Shown here piece after piece: positions 35,730 through 44,308 of a stretch of DNA of 64,000 nucleotides. Each line of letters begins with the position of its first letter. Position 1 is the first letter of the stretch. Source of the stretch: Roseiarcus sp963721905. GTDB lineage: Bacteria; Pseudomonadota; Alphaproteobacteria; Rhizobiales; Beijerinckiaceae. The notes under the pieces were generated by a model. The model saw only the letters and a program-made list of their open reading frames with translations, was not told the DNA's origin and did no database searches. A program made the translations under genes and the position numbers. Location of the stretch: the NCBI GenBank assembly GCA_963721905.1, contig CAVRMF010000034.1, forward strand, positions 1 through 64,000, given 5' to 3'.

Positions 35730-36671
35730 TCAGTCCTTCGCGCCGCTCCAGCGGGGGTACCAGGCGCGGAACGTCTGGTGTCGCCCTTTCGCAAGACGCT
35801 CCTGGGATGCGCTGAGGACATCCGAAGCGTTGAGGTTGAGCGCGTATTCTTTATGCCCCTCGAGCGTCATCAGGCGCTTGAAATAGAGCACGAGATCGAC
35901 GCCCTCGTCGAAGACGGACAGCGGCGCGAGAGCGCCCTCGAGCTCGAGCGCCAATCGCCGGGCCTGGACGTCGCCCTTTGCGGCGCGCCGACAGAGTTCG
36001 ACGAGGCGCAGCACCTCGTGCGGCAGCACGTTGCCGATGCCGGTGATGACGCCGCTCGCGCCGCAGTTGACGACGCCGTGAAACACCTGGGTGTCGACGC
36101 CGACCATCAGCGCAATGTCGTCGGATTGCCCGGCGATGTGTTCAGCCGCGTAGCTCAGCGACTCCGCGCCGCCGAATTCCTTGAATCCGACGAGATTCGG
36201 GAACTCGCAGCGCAGGTCGAAGAACAGTTCCGCGCGAGTCTGGAAGCCGTAATAGGGGCTGTTGTAGATGACCGAAGGCAGATCGACCGCTGCGGCAAGC
36301 ACGCTGCCGAAATGGCTGCGCTGGGCGGCTGCGGACGAGCCGCGCGACAGGACGCGCGGAATGATCATCAGCCCGCGCGCGCCGCATGTCTTAGCGTGAC
36401 GCGCCAGGTCGGCGGCCTGCCCAGTGTTCTGGGCGCCCGTGCCGACGACGACCGGCAGGCCGGCGTCGACCAGCCGCTCGACGCCCTGCGTGCGCTGCTC
36501 GAGGGTCAGCAGGGGCCAGTCACCCATCGATCCGCAATAGACGAGCGCCGACATTCCGGCGTCGACGAGCTGGCGTCCGGTACGGACCAGGGCGTCGAAG
36601 TCGGGGCGGCGGTCGGCGCCGCAGGGCGTCATAAGGGCCGGCATCGTTCCGGAAAAAACTTGCGAGCGCAT
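35730..36671 (-). CDS. DapA-family lyase, probable pyrroline-4-hydroxy-2-carboxylate deaminase
   Basis: A 313-residue TIM-barrel protein of the dihydrodipicolinate synthase family. The start MRSQVFSGTMPALMTPCGAD is chosen because the family begins there. It has GSMGDWPLLTLEQR (phosphate-binding-like loop), the proton-relay Tyr in SVIYNSPYYGF, and the Schiff-base Lys in NLVGFKEFGGAESL. Next to a hydroxyproline epimerase, the DapA-family enzyme expected is the deaminase that makes alpha-ketoglutarate semialdehyde. The D-hydroxyproline dehydrogenase and the semialdehyde dehydrogenase of the pathway are absent here. Other DapA-family aldolase activities cannot be excluded. Confidence 0.78.
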   Translation of the reverse strand: MRSQVFSGTMPALMTPCGADRRPDFDALVRTGRQLVDAGMSALVYCGSMGDWPLLTLEQRTQGVERLVDAGLPVVVGTGAQNTGQAADLARHAKTCGARGLMIIPRVLSRGSSAAAQRSHFGSVLAAAVDLPSVIYNSPYYGFQTRAELFFDLRCEFPNLVGFKEFGGAESLSYAAEHIAGQSDDIALMVGVDTQVFHGVVNCGASGVITGIGNVLPHEVLRLVELCRRAAKGDVQARRLALELEGALAPLSVFDEGVDLVLYFKRLMTLEGHKEYALNLNASDVLSASQERLAKGRHQTFRAWYPRWSGAKD

Positions 36672-36715
36672 GTCGGGGCTCACTAAATTTGCGGTTTCGG
36701 GGCCGTCACCTTCGC

Positions 36716-37588
36716 ATGCCTTGGCCGCCCGTTCTTGATGCAAAAGCAGGCCGCCGCTTGAAAATTCGCAAAAAGACGCCGCCCGCCGTCGCTCCGGCCG
36801 ACGCTGCCCTGGAATTCGCCGCTGCCCTCGGACGCCCGTTCCCGGGAATTGAGCTTTTCGATCGCATCGGCGACATCGTCTTCTTTATCAAGGACCGGGA
36901 CGCGCGATATGTCGCGGTCAATGACACGCTCGTCCTTCGCTGCAAGGTCGCCGGCAAGCAGGCGTTGATCGGCCGCATGGCGAGCGAAGTCTTCGCTTCT
37001 CCGCTCGGCGATCGTTTCGAGGAGCAGGACCGCAAGGTGCTCGCGGAAGGACTCTCGATCCGCGGCCGGCTCGAGCTTCATCTCTATCCCGACGGCAGCG
37101 AGGGCTGGTGCCTGACCTGGAAGGAGCCGCTGGTCGGCTTCGACGGCGCCATCCGCGGTCTCGCCGGCATTTCGCGCGACGCCCTCGCGCCGTCCCGGCC
37201 AGGACCAGCCTCCGAAGCCCTCTCGGACGCGCTCGCCTATATCGACGAGCATCTCGACGCGCCGCTTCGCATTCCGGATCTCGCCCGGCGCGCCCGCCTG
37301 TCCGCGTTCCAGTTCGACCAGAGAATCCGCGCTCTGTTTGGCCTGTCGGCGGGCCAGTATCTGTCTCGGCTGCGGATCGGCCGCGCTTGCGACCGGCTGC
37401 GCCACACCGACGCGCCGCTGAGCGAGCTGGCGCTGGAATGCGGCTACGCGGATCAGGCGGCGTTCACCCGCCAATTCCGTAAGTCCGTCGGCCTGACGCC
37501 CGGCGCCTACCGCCTCGCGACGGCGCCGGTTTCCGTCTCCGCGCTGAGGGATGATAGGCAGGATCGCCGTCCCGGCCTGATTCGTTGA
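36716..37588 (+). CDS. PAS-domain AraC-family transcriptional regulator
   Basis: A 290-residue regulator. An N-terminal PAS-like sensor (FDRIGDIVFFIKDRDARYVA to LAGISRDAL, about 45-155) is joined to a C-terminal AraC domain with two helix-turn-helix motifs: RIPDLARRARLSAFQFDQRI and SELALECGYADQAAFTRQFR, ending FRKSVGLTPGAYR. It starts at the ATG at 36716; a TTG 27 bp upstream is the alternative. It is divergent from the DapA-family gene with only 44 bp between starts, so it very probably controls that operon, perhaps in response to hydroxyproline or a product. Confidence 0.85.
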   Translation: MPWPPVLDAKAGRRLKIRKKTPPAVAPADAALEFAAALGRPFPGIELFDRIGDIVFFIKDRDARYVAVNDTLVLRCKVAGKQALIGRMASEVFASPLGDRFEEQDRKVLAEGLSIRGRLELHLYPDGSEGWCLTWKEPLVGFDGAIRGLAGISRDALAPSRPGPASEALSDALAYIDEHLDAPLRIPDLARRARLSAFQFDQRIRALFGLSAGQYLSRLRIGRACDRLRHTDAPLSELALECGYADQAAFTRQFRKSVGLTPGAYRLATAPVSVSALRDDRQDRRPGLIR

Positions 37589-37610
37589 GGGGCGCGGCAA
37601 AAGGAGCTTC

Positions 37611-38027
37611 ATGGCTGCAGCGCCTGGAAAGGTCTGCGACGCCTGCACGATGTGCTGCTCGGCGCTGGAGATCGCGGAACTGAAAAAGCCTGCGGGGCCG
37701 CTATGCGGGAATTGCCGCGTCGGAGGCGGGTGCAAGATTTACAGCATTCGCCCGCAAGTCTGCCGCGACTTCGAGTGCGAATGGCTGACGCGGCGCGACC
37801 TTCCCCGCCAGCTCCGGCCCGACCTGGTCGGCACGATCCTGATGGAAGACGCTGACAGCGACGAATACCGGGCGGTCTGCCCTCCCGAGCGGCCGATGGC
37901 CTGGCGCCACCCGCTGGTCTTCGCGCATCTCCTGGCGCAGGCCAAGTCCGGGCGAACCGTGGTCGCCAAAGCGGGCCTCCAATCCTGGCGGATTTTCGCA
38001 AGCGGCGAATGGGGTCCGACCGTCTAA
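37611..38027 (+). CDS. YkgJ-type cysteine-cluster protein
   Basis: A 138-residue protein rich in Cys near the N-terminus: VCDACTMCCSAL, PLCGNCRVGGGCKIYSIRP and VCRDFECEWL. The CxxCxxCC plus later Cys layout resembles YkgJ/UPF0153 zinc- or iron-chelating proteins. No membrane helix. AAAAGGAGC provides a ribosome-binding site. It follows the AraC gene by 22 bp in the same direction and may be co-transcribed, but functional linkage is not evident. Confidence 0.8.
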   Translation: MAAAPGKVCDACTMCCSALEIAELKKPAGPLCGNCRVGGGCKIYSIRPQVCRDFECEWLTRRDLPRQLRPDLVGTILMEDADSDEYRAVCPPERPMAWRHPLVFAHLLAQAKSGRTVVAKAGLQSWRIFASGEWGPTV

Positions 38028-38278
38028 GCAGCCAACCAGCGCCGACGGCGCGCCATTATGAATGAAAACGGTGGCGGCGCGGGCCGGTTTATCCCAGTCT
38101 CGGCACGGGCGATCGTGTTGAGGCTGGAAATCTCTGCGGTGGTTTGCGACCCCGATAAGCAGTCCGGCCCGCGCCGCATAGAGGTACCATTCTTTGTCGC
38201 CCCCGGGAACGGGGAGCACGTGTAGCAGTGTCTCGAAGTACCTGCGGCGTCGCGGTCGCCTTCTGATGGCAGGAGGCG

Positions 38279-39520
38279 ATGATGCGGGTGATTATTGAGC
38301 GGTGCTGTGGGTTGGACGTGCACCAGGAGACGGTCGTTGCGTGTCTTCTGATCGGCGCGCCCGGGGATCGACCGACCAAGGAGGTGCGCACGTTCCGGAC
38401 GGTGACACGCGACCTCGAAGTCTTGCGGGACTGGCTCGCGGCGGCGGGGGTGACGCATGTCGGCATGGAGAGCACTGGCGTCTACTGGCGGCCAGTCTAT
38501 GCCGTGCTGGAAGGACATTTCGATCTGATCGTCGGCAACGCTCGGCACATCCGCAACGTGCCGGGGCGCAAGACGGACGTGAAGGATGCCGAGTGGATCG
38601 CCGATCTGGTCCGGCACGGGCTGATCGCGAAGAGCTTCGTGCCGCCCCGGCCGCTGCGGGAAATGCGCGAGCTGTTGCGCTACCGCCGCAAGCTCACCGA
38701 GAGCCAAGCGGCCGAGCGCAACCGGCTGCTGAAGCTTCTGGAAACGGCCAACATCAAGCTGGCGAGCGTGATGAGCGACGTCTTCGGCGTGTCCGGCCGG
38801 GCGATGCTTCGGGCGCTGATCGAGGGCCGGGCCTCGGTCGAGGCAATGGCGGATCTCGCCAGGGGCCAGTTGCGCCGCAAGCGCTCCGATCTCATCCTGG
38901 CGCTCGAGGGGCGAATGGAGGAGCATCATCGGTTCCTCCTGGCCACCCAGCTGCGCCGGCTCGAAGCGATCGAGCAGGACATCGCAACGCTCGACCTGCG
39001 CATCACCGAGCGGCTCGAACCCTATCGGATGCCGCACGCGCTCTTGATGCAGATCCCGGGCGTCGACTGGCTCGTCGCCGCGGTGCTCATCGCCGAGATC
39101 GGCGTCGACATGAGCGTGTTCCTGAGCGTCTATCACTTGAGCGCCTGGGCCGGCGTCTGTCCCGGCAGCCACGAGAGCGCCGGCCGGCAGAAGAGCGGCC
39201 GCGCCCGAAAGGGCAATGTCCACCTCCGCACGATCCTGGTCGGCGCCGCAATCTCCGCCGCGAGGACCAAGGGCAGCTACCTCAAAGACAAATTCCACCG
39301 TCTCAAGGCCCGCCGCGGCGCCATGCGCGCGGCCCTCGCCATTGCCCACAAGATTCTCGTCAGCGCCTATCACATGCTCGCCAAAGGGCTGCCGTACCGC
39401 GACCTCGGAGAAGCCTATCTCGACCAGATCACTCAAACCCGCACCGTCGCAAACCTGAAGCGCCGGCTTGAGCGCCTCGGCTATCACGTCAGGCTTGAGC
39501 GCACGACCCAGGCCGCATGA
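38279..39520 (+). CDS. IS110-family transposase (DEDD)
   Basis: A 413-residue transposase of the IS110/IS116/IS902 group. The RuvC-like DEDD catalytic residues are visible: Asp in CCGLDVHQETVVAC, Glu in HVGMESTGVYWRP, and Asp residues in RKTDVKDAEWIADL. The C-terminal domain has the serine-containing region LSAWAGVCPGSHESAGRQKSG. Two adjacent ATGs (38279 and 38282) are possible; AGGAGG at 38271-38276 is better spaced for the second. IS110 elements lack obvious inverted repeats and encode a bridge RNA in flanking DNA, so boundaries are not assigned. Confidence 0.94.
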   Translation: MMRVIIERCCGLDVHQETVVACLLIGAPGDRPTKEVRTFRTVTRDLEVLRDWLAAAGVTHVGMESTGVYWRPVYAVLEGHFDLIVGNARHIRNVPGRKTDVKDAEWIADLVRHGLIAKSFVPPRPLREMRELLRYRRKLTESQAAERNRLLKLLETANIKLASVMSDVFGVSGRAMLRALIEGRASVEAMADLARGQLRRKRSDLILALEGRMEEHHRFLLATQLRRLEAIEQDIATLDLRITERLEPYRMPHALLMQIPGVDWLVAAVLIAEIGVDMSVFLSVYHLSAWAGVCPGSHESAGRQKSGRARKGNVHLRTILVGAAISAARTKGSYLKDKFHRLKARRGAMRAALAIAHKILVSAYHMLAKGLPYRDLGEAYLDQITQTRTVANLKRRLERLGYHVRLERTTQAA

Positions 39521-39548
39521 CGCGACTGCCCGCGGCGGTGTTTTCGTA

Positions 39549-40602
39549 GCAGAGATTCTTTGAAGGACCAACGGATTGACGGTTCGCTCCCGGTTCAGGG
39601 CGGCCACGGCGGCGTGGATTGCGCGGTCGAGGGCGTCGGCGTCAGCGAAGGTCTGGTGGGCCAGATGATGCGCCTTGAGATCGTGCCAGACAACCTCGAT
39701 ATCGTTGAGTTCGGGTGCGTATTTCGGCAGCCACTCGACGGTGAGCCAGTGTTTGCGCGCCTCGAGGGCCTTGAGAGTGAGCTTGCTGACATGGATCGGC
39801 CCGTTGTCCTCGACCAGCACGACCGGTTTCATTGCCCGTCCCGGTTGGGGACCGAACAGGTGGTCGAGCTGCTCGAGGTGAGCGATGAAGTCGCTGCTGC
39901 GCTTGGTCGGGCTCGTATGCACAATCAGCTGGCGCGTGACCTGATCGAGCGAGCCGATGATCGCCACTTTCTTGGCCTGTCCCGGCGCCGGCACCCGCAG
40001 GTCCGCACCGCGCAAGGCCCACGCCCGCGCCAGATAAGGGTGCGTCAGGGCCTCGCTCTCGTCGCCGTAGAGGAGAATGATGTCGCCGGCTTCGGCCTGG
40101 GCCTTGCGCAGCTGAAGGCGCAGTCCCACGCGTTCGATCTCGTCGGCAATCTGGCGGCCTTTCAGCGTGTGCCGAGGCCGCCGCCAACGGAAGTTTTTTT
40201 TCGCAGCGCCCGGGACAACTGCGACTTGCCGATCTTGACGCCCTCGCGCGCCTCGATCTCGGCCATGAGACGCGGGATCGTCCAGTTGGGCCGGTCGGCG
40301 ACGGGAGCTTCGAGCAGAGGCGTGACGACACGCAGCGCAGCCTCGGTCTTTACCGGTGGCGGGCCGGGCGCCACAGTCGCCTTCAACGCTTCGACACCGC
40401 CGCGCGCGAACGCGCTGCGCCACAGCCGCACCGTGTCTTCGCGCACGCCAAAGGCCTCCGCAATGCGCGGGCTGGTCCATCCCGACAGCGTCAGCAATAT
40501 CGCCCGCGCCCGATCAGCCTCCCCGCGGTCGCGTGAATGGGCCAATGTCAGCAGCGCGTTGCGCTGCTCCTCACCCGCCGTCACCCGAGATTTGCCCGCC
40601 AT
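39549..40602 (-). CDS. IS630-family transposase made by -1 frameshift
   Basis: ORF1 (40602 to about 40194) begins MAGKSRVTAGEEQRNALLTL and holds the helix-turn-helix (TSPRIAEAFGVREDTVRLWR). At an A8 run (40194-40201 on the minus strand) a -1 shift enters ORF2, which carries the DDE core: Asp in IILLYGDESEALTHPY, Asp in VVLVEDNGPIHVSK and Glu in YAPELNDIEVVWHD. ORF2 has no stop of its own before the presumed element end and runs on antisense through IS110. Element ends are approximately 39549 and 40675: GACCAACG occurs 17-18 bases inside each end and a TA is nearby at both. Confidence 0.82.
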
Positions 40603-40804
40603 GCCCCGCCTCCGCGAATCAGCGCGAAGACCGAATCACACCTGCGGTTCGTTGGTCAAGCTGACGGAGTTTGCTTAGCAGCGCGCCCATCCTTGCGCCA
40701 TGTTGCCCGGATTCTCGGCAAATAGGATGGGCGCCCGCGTGTCGTGACGACTTCTCGGGCGCCTCCGGGCGCTTATGGCGCCTTCCGCGGTCCGGTGCTA
40801 AGAG

Positions 40805-40857
40805 CGCCCCCGCGCGGGGGCGAGGGTCTTTCCGGCCCGTCCGCTCGCGCGGACGGG
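40805..40857 (+). promoter_or_regulatory. Two strong hairpins in the glnB leader
   Basis: 40805-40822 is an 18-base GC palindrome (CGCCCCCG/CGGGGGCG with CG centre). 40836-40857 is a perfect 9-bp stem CCCGTCCGC/GCGGACGGG around a TCGC tetraloop, ending 12 bp before the glnB ATG. The second would sit on or beside the ribosome-binding site in mRNA and could modulate glnB translation. I could not find a convincing sigma-54 TGGCAC/TTGC pair upstream. Confidence 0.6.
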
Positions 40858-40869
40858 AGTTTGGCCGCA

Positions 40870-41208
40870 ATGAAGAAGATCGAGGCGATCATTAAACCCT
40901 TCAAGCTCGACGAAGTGAAGGAAGCCCTGCAAGAGGCAGGAATTCAGGGAATCACCGTCATCGAGGCCAAGGGGTTCGGCCGGCAGAAGGGGCATACCGA
41001 ACTCTATCGGGGGGCGGAATACGTGGTCGATTTTCTGCCGAAGGTGAAGATCGAGGTCGTCGTCACCGACGAGATCCTGGCCGCGGCGATCGAGGCGATC
41101 CGCAACGCCGCCCAGACCGGGCGCATCGGCGATGGCAAGATATTTGTATCGCAGATCGACGAAGCCATCCGAATCCGCACCGGGGAGACCGGCGCGGATG
41201 CGATTTAG
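40870..41208 (+). CDS. glnB: Nitrogen regulatory protein PII
   Basis: A 112-residue trimeric PII signal protein. It starts MKKIEAIIKPFKLDEVKEAL. The T-loop with the uridylylation site Tyr51 is in LYRGAEYVVDFLPK, and the nucleotide-binding B-loop is TGRIGDGKIFV. It senses ATP/ADP and 2-oxoglutarate and controls GlnA adenylylation and nitrogen regulators. GlnB rather than GlnK is favoured by the glnA partner 102 bp downstream and by the absence of amtB. An open frame extends upstream to 40744 but the family begins here. Confidence 0.97.
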   Translation: MKKIEAIIKPFKLDEVKEALQEAGIQGITVIEAKGFGRQKGHTELYRGAEYVVDFLPKVKIEVVVTDEILAAAIEAIRNAAQTGRIGDGKIFVSQIDEAIRIRTGETGADAI

Positions 41209-41236
41209 GGGCGTCACGAGCTGATTTTATGGGCTA

Positions 41237-41256
41237 CCCGCCGCTCCCGCGGCGGG
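41237..41256 (+). promoter_or_regulatory. Stem-loop between glnB and glnA
   Basis: Perfect 8-bp stem CCCGCCGC/GCGGCGGG with a 4-base TCCC loop, 28 bp after the glnB stop and 54 bp before glnA. There is no following T run (gcgggacaagcgaag), so it is more likely an mRNA processing or stabilising hairpin or a partial attenuator than a classical terminator. It would help set different glnB and glnA levels. Confidence 0.55.
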
Positions 41257-41310
41257 CGGGACAAGCGAAGTTCAAACTTATCGAAGTTCAATCTTGAGGA
41301 AAGGCAAACC

Positions 41311-42720
41311 ATGAAGACCGCCAAGGATGTCCTGAAGGCGATCAAGGACAATGACGTCAAATATGTCGATCTGCGTTTTACCGACCCGCGGGGCAAATGG
41401 CAGCACGTGACCTTCGATCAGAGCCTGGTCGACGACGACGCGTTCGCCGACGGCCTGATGTTCGACGGCTCGTCGATCGCCGGCTGGAGGGCGATTAACG
41501 AATCGGACATGACGCTGATGCCCGATCCGTCCTCGGCGTGCATGGACCCGTTCTTCGCCGCCTCGACCATGGTTATGAATTGCGACATCCTCGACCCGGC
41601 TAGCGGCCAGCCGTATAACCGCGACCCGCGCGGCATCGCCAAGAAGGCCGAGGCCTATCTCAAGTCGACCGGCGTCGGCGACACGGCGTTCTTCGGTCCG
41701 GAGGCCGAATTCTTCGTATTCGACGACGTGCGCTTCGCCTCCGATCCCTACAACACCGGCTTCCAGCTCGATTCGACGGAATTGCCGACCAACGCCGACA
41801 CGCCTTACGAAGGCGGCAACCTCGGACACCGCGTCAGGACCAAGGCCGGATACTTCCCGGTGCCGCCGCAGGATTCGGCGCAGGACATGCGCGGCGAAAT
41901 GCTCGCGGCGATGGCTCAGATGGGCGCGGTCGTCGAGAAGCACCACCACGAAGTCGCCTCTGCCCAGCATGAGCTCGGCCTCAAGTTCGGCCCGCTGACG
42001 ACGATGGCCGACAACCTGCAGATCTATAAGTACTGCATCCACATGGTCGCCCAGAGCTACGGCAAGACCGCGACCTTCATGCCGAAGCCGGTCTACGGCG
42101 ACAACGGCTCGGGCATGCACGTCCACCAGTCGATCTGGAAAGGCGGCAAGCCTGTGATGGCCGGCAACAAATACGCCGACCTCAGCCAGGAATGCCTGTA
42201 TTACATCGGCGGCGTCATCAAGCACGCCAGGGCGCTGAACGGCTTCACCAACCCGACGACCAACAGCTACAAGCGGCTCGTTCCCGGCTTCGAGGCGCCG
42301 GTGCTGCTCGCCTATTCGGTGCGCAACCGGTCGGCCTCGTGCCGCATTCCGTGGACGGCCAACCCGAAGGCCAAGCGCGTCGAGGTTCGTTTCCCCGACC
42401 CGTGCGCCAATCCGTACCTCGCCTTCTCGGCGATGCTGATGGCCGGCCTCGACGGCATCAAGAACAAGATCGATCCGGGCCCGGCGGTGGACAAGGACCT
42501 CTACGACCTGCCGCCGAAGGAGCTGAAGAAGATCCCGACCGTGTGCGGGTCCTTGCGCGAAGCGCTCGGCAATCTCGACAAGGACCGCGCGTTCCTCAAG
42601 GCCGGCGACGTGTTTTCGGACGACTTCATCGACAGCTATATCGAGCTCAAGATGGGCGAGGTCCAACGCTTCGAAATGACGCCGCACCCGGTCGAGTTCG
42701 ACATGTACTATTCCGCCTGA
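41311..42720 (+). CDS. glnA: Glutamine synthetase, type I
   Basis: A 469-residue dodecameric cytosolic enzyme making glutamine from glutamate, ammonia and ATP. Metal and substrate motifs are MFDGSSIAGW, AEFFVFDDVRF, GSGMHVHQSIWKGG, NPTTNSYKRLVPGFEAPV and the Arg in NRSASCRIPW. The adenylylation Tyr lies in DKDLYDLPPKELKK, so activity should be controlled by GlnE and PII. It is preceded by a GAGGAAAGGC ribosome-binding site. Length is as expected for GSI-beta. Confidence 0.98.
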   Translation: MKTAKDVLKAIKDNDVKYVDLRFTDPRGKWQHVTFDQSLVDDDAFADGLMFDGSSIAGWRAINESDMTLMPDPSSACMDPFFAASTMVMNCDILDPASGQPYNRDPRGIAKKAEAYLKSTGVGDTAFFGPEAEFFVFDDVRFASDPYNTGFQLDSTELPTNADTPYEGGNLGHRVRTKAGYFPVPPQDSAQDMRGEMLAAMAQMGAVVEKHHHEVASAQHELGLKFGPLTTMADNLQIYKYCIHMVAQSYGKTATFMPKPVYGDNGSGMHVHQSIWKGGKPVMAGNKYADLSQECLYYIGGVIKHARALNGFTNPTTNSYKRLVPGFEAPVLLAYSVRNRSASCRIPWTANPKAKRVEVRFPDPCANPYLAFSAMLMAGLDGIKNKIDPGPAVDKDLYDLPPKELKKIPTVCGSLREALGNLDKDRAFLKAGDVFSDDFIDSYIELKMGEVQRFEMTPHPVEFDMYYSA

Positions 42721-42740
42721 ACCTCTACGCTCAGCTGAAA

Positions 42741-42768
42741 GGAAGGGGCGGTTCTCGGGCCGCCCTTT
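42741..42768 (+). terminator. Probable intrinsic terminator after glnA
   Basis: About 20 bp beyond the glnA stop: a stem with GGGGCGG and CCGCCCT arms around a loop ttctcggg, followed by ttcac rather than a long T run. Position and convergence of GC stem with a short T stretch make it the likely end of the glnB-glnA transcript. Confidence 0.55.
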
Positions 42769-42888
42769 CACATTGGGGCGCGACCCTTCGCCTCGTTGTG
42801 GCGCGCCTGCGGTAGTCTATCCTGCAAGGGACCGATAATTCTGCGTGCGCCGCCGGCTGGCGTGCGCGCCCTTGAGGAGCTGCACGCG

Positions 42889-43245
42889 ATGACGAACCCC
42901 TCCCGCCTTCAACTCCGCCTTGCCGCCTCCGTCCGGGGGCCTCTCACAGGTCTGGCCCTGGGGGTCACAGCGGCGCTTTCGACCGGCGCCGCGACGGCCG
43001 CCGACGTGGCTCACGGCGAGCAGCTTGCCAGGCGCTGGTGCGCGGTGTGCCATATCGTTTCGGCCGACCAGACCCACGGCGCCGACAACGCGCCGGCCTT
43101 CGCCACGGTCGCCAAGATCCCGGGCTTCGACGCGGACAAGATTGCGAAGTTCCTGATGGACCCGCACCCGAAGATGCCCGACATGCAGCTCGGCCGCGAC
43201 GAGGCCAAAGACCTCGCCGCCTATATCGTGAGCCTGGCGCAGTAG
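42889..43245 (+). CDS. Small class I c-type cytochrome
   Basis: A 118-residue monoheme cytochrome c. The signal peptide ends around STGAATAADV, so the mature part is periplasmic. The heme site is WCAVCHIV and the axial Met is in HPKMPDMQLGRDEAK, followed by the terminal helix DLAAYIVSLAQ. It starts MTNPSRLQLRLAASVRGPL; a start 31 codons upstream would misplace the signal. It stands alone, so its redox partners are not shown by context. Confidence 0.88.
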   Translation: MTNPSRLQLRLAASVRGPLTGLALGVTAALSTGAATAADVAHGEQLARRWCAVCHIVSADQTHGADNAPAFATVAKIPGFDADKIAKFLMDPHPKMPDMQLGRDEAKDLAAYIVSLAQ

Positions 43246-43274
43246 CATTCCGCCCGCGACGGGCGCTGCGCGTC

Positions 43275-43763
43275 TCAGGCGTAAGGCGTCCCGTCCTTGT
43301 GGGCGAAGCGCCACCCGCCCTCGACCGCGACCGCGGCGATGTCGTCGTCGGGGTAGGTCGCCGTGTCGCCGGGCGTCCGGTCGCCGATCTCGAGATAGAC
43401 GACGTCTTCTGCCGTCTCGTTCATAAGGTGATGGGCGTCGCCGGTCCCGCCCTTGAAGCCAGCGCACATGCCGGGCTCGAGCGCAGTGCGGCCGGCGGCG
43501 GTGACGAGCGTCGGCCGCCCCTCGAGGATATAGACGAACTCGTCCTGAATCGTATGCGCATGGCGCAGCGCCGAGACGGCGCCGGGGTTGAGGGTTGTCA
43601 GATTGACGCCGAAATTTGTCAGCCTGAACAGATCGCCCAGCGGGCGCTTCACCCGTCCCGCCACGCGGGAGGCCAGCGGCTCCGGATAGTTCGAAGCCTT
43701 GGCCCGCGGCGCGGCCTCGGCGGCGACGAGCGCGACGGGACGGTTCGAAGCGGGATCGGACAT
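43275..43763 (-). CDS. Cupin-domain protein
   Basis: A 162-residue protein starting MSDPASNRPVALVAAEAAPR, preceded by AGAAGGAGG. The cupin barrel shows the first metal-binding motif HAHTIQDEFVYILEGRP with H, H and E, and the second GTGDAHHLMNETAEDVVYLE. It resembles small single-domain cupins that sit near sugar or antibiotic metabolism genes. No specific reaction can be named. The C-terminal WRFAHKDGTPYA is typical of one uncharacterised alphaproteobacterial subgroup. Confidence 0.82.
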   Translation of the reverse strand: MSDPASNRPVALVAAEAAPRAKASNYPEPLASRVAGRVKRPLGDLFRLTNFGVNLTTLNPGAVSALRHAHTIQDEFVYILEGRPTLVTAAGRTALEPGMCAGFKGGTGDAHHLMNETAEDVVYLEIGDRTPGDTATYPDDDIAAVAVEGGWRFAHKDGTPYA

Positions 43764-43888
43764 CGGCGGCCTCCTTCTCTTTAGATCGCGATCGGCGGCC
43801 ATCTAACGCGAGCCGCGGCCTCGCCGGCAAGCCCCCTGGCGTTTGTGGCTCGCCGTTCCTACCTATGCCGCGACGATTAGGAGCGGTC

Positions 43889-44281
43889 ATGAACGGTTTT
43901 CTCATTCGCGCGGTAGTCGTGGGGATCGGGCTTTGGCTCGCCTCGCAGATCGTGCCCGGCGTTCATATTCTGTCGATTGAAAGCCTGATCGCGGCTGCGC
44001 TGCTTCTCGGCATCATCAATGCTTTCGTGCGGCCGATCCTTGTCATCCTCACTTTTCCGATCACCCTCTTGACCCTCGGGCTATTTCTGCTCGTCATCAA
44101 CGGGCTGATGATCGAGCTCGTCTCTTATTTTCTCAAGGGCTTCGTCGTTGACGGCCTCTGGCCGGCGATCCTCGCCTCGGTCGTCGTCAGTCTGACGAGC
44201 TGGGTCATGTCCGGCTGGGTCGGCCCGCCGCACGGGCGGATCGATGTCGTGACCGTCCGCCACGATGGCCGCTGGGACTAG
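43889..44281 (+). CDS. Phage-holin-like four-helix membrane protein (PF04020 type)
   Basis: A 130-residue protein starting MNGFLIRAVVVGIGLWLASQ after TTAGGAGCGG. It has four hydrophobic helices, including SLIAAALLLGIINAFVRPIL and FPITLLTLGLFLLVINGLMI, and the family motif NAFVRPILVILTFPITLLTLG. Despite the holin label this family is a common chromosomal inner-membrane protein of unknown role. The last 25 residues are hydrophilic (WVGPPHGRIDVVTVRHDG). Confidence 0.82.
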   Translation: MNGFLIRAVVVGIGLWLASQIVPGVHILSIESLIAAALLLGIINAFVRPILVILTFPITLLTLGLFLLVINGLMIELVSYFLKGFVVDGLWPAILASVVVSLTSWVMSGWVGPPHGRIDVVTVRHDGRWD

Positions 44282-44308
44282 GCACAATCGCTCAGCCTTG
44301 CGCTTGGC

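Noticed and set aside
37701..38219. Minus-strand frame opposite the cysteine-cluster gene
   Set aside because: Its 5' part (MLPVPGGDKEWYLYAARAGL) looks protein-like, but most of it is antisense to a convincing gene. I found no domain or ribosome-binding site.
38024..40480. An open minus-strand frame of 818 codons
   Set aside because: Only the part from about 40200 to 39549 is IS630 transposase ORF2; the rest is antisense to IS110 and to intergenic DNA. It is not one protein.
40680..40869. Possible sigma-54 promoter upstream of glnB
   Set aside because: Only weak matches to TGGCAC-N5-TTGC were seen by eye; not reported as a site.
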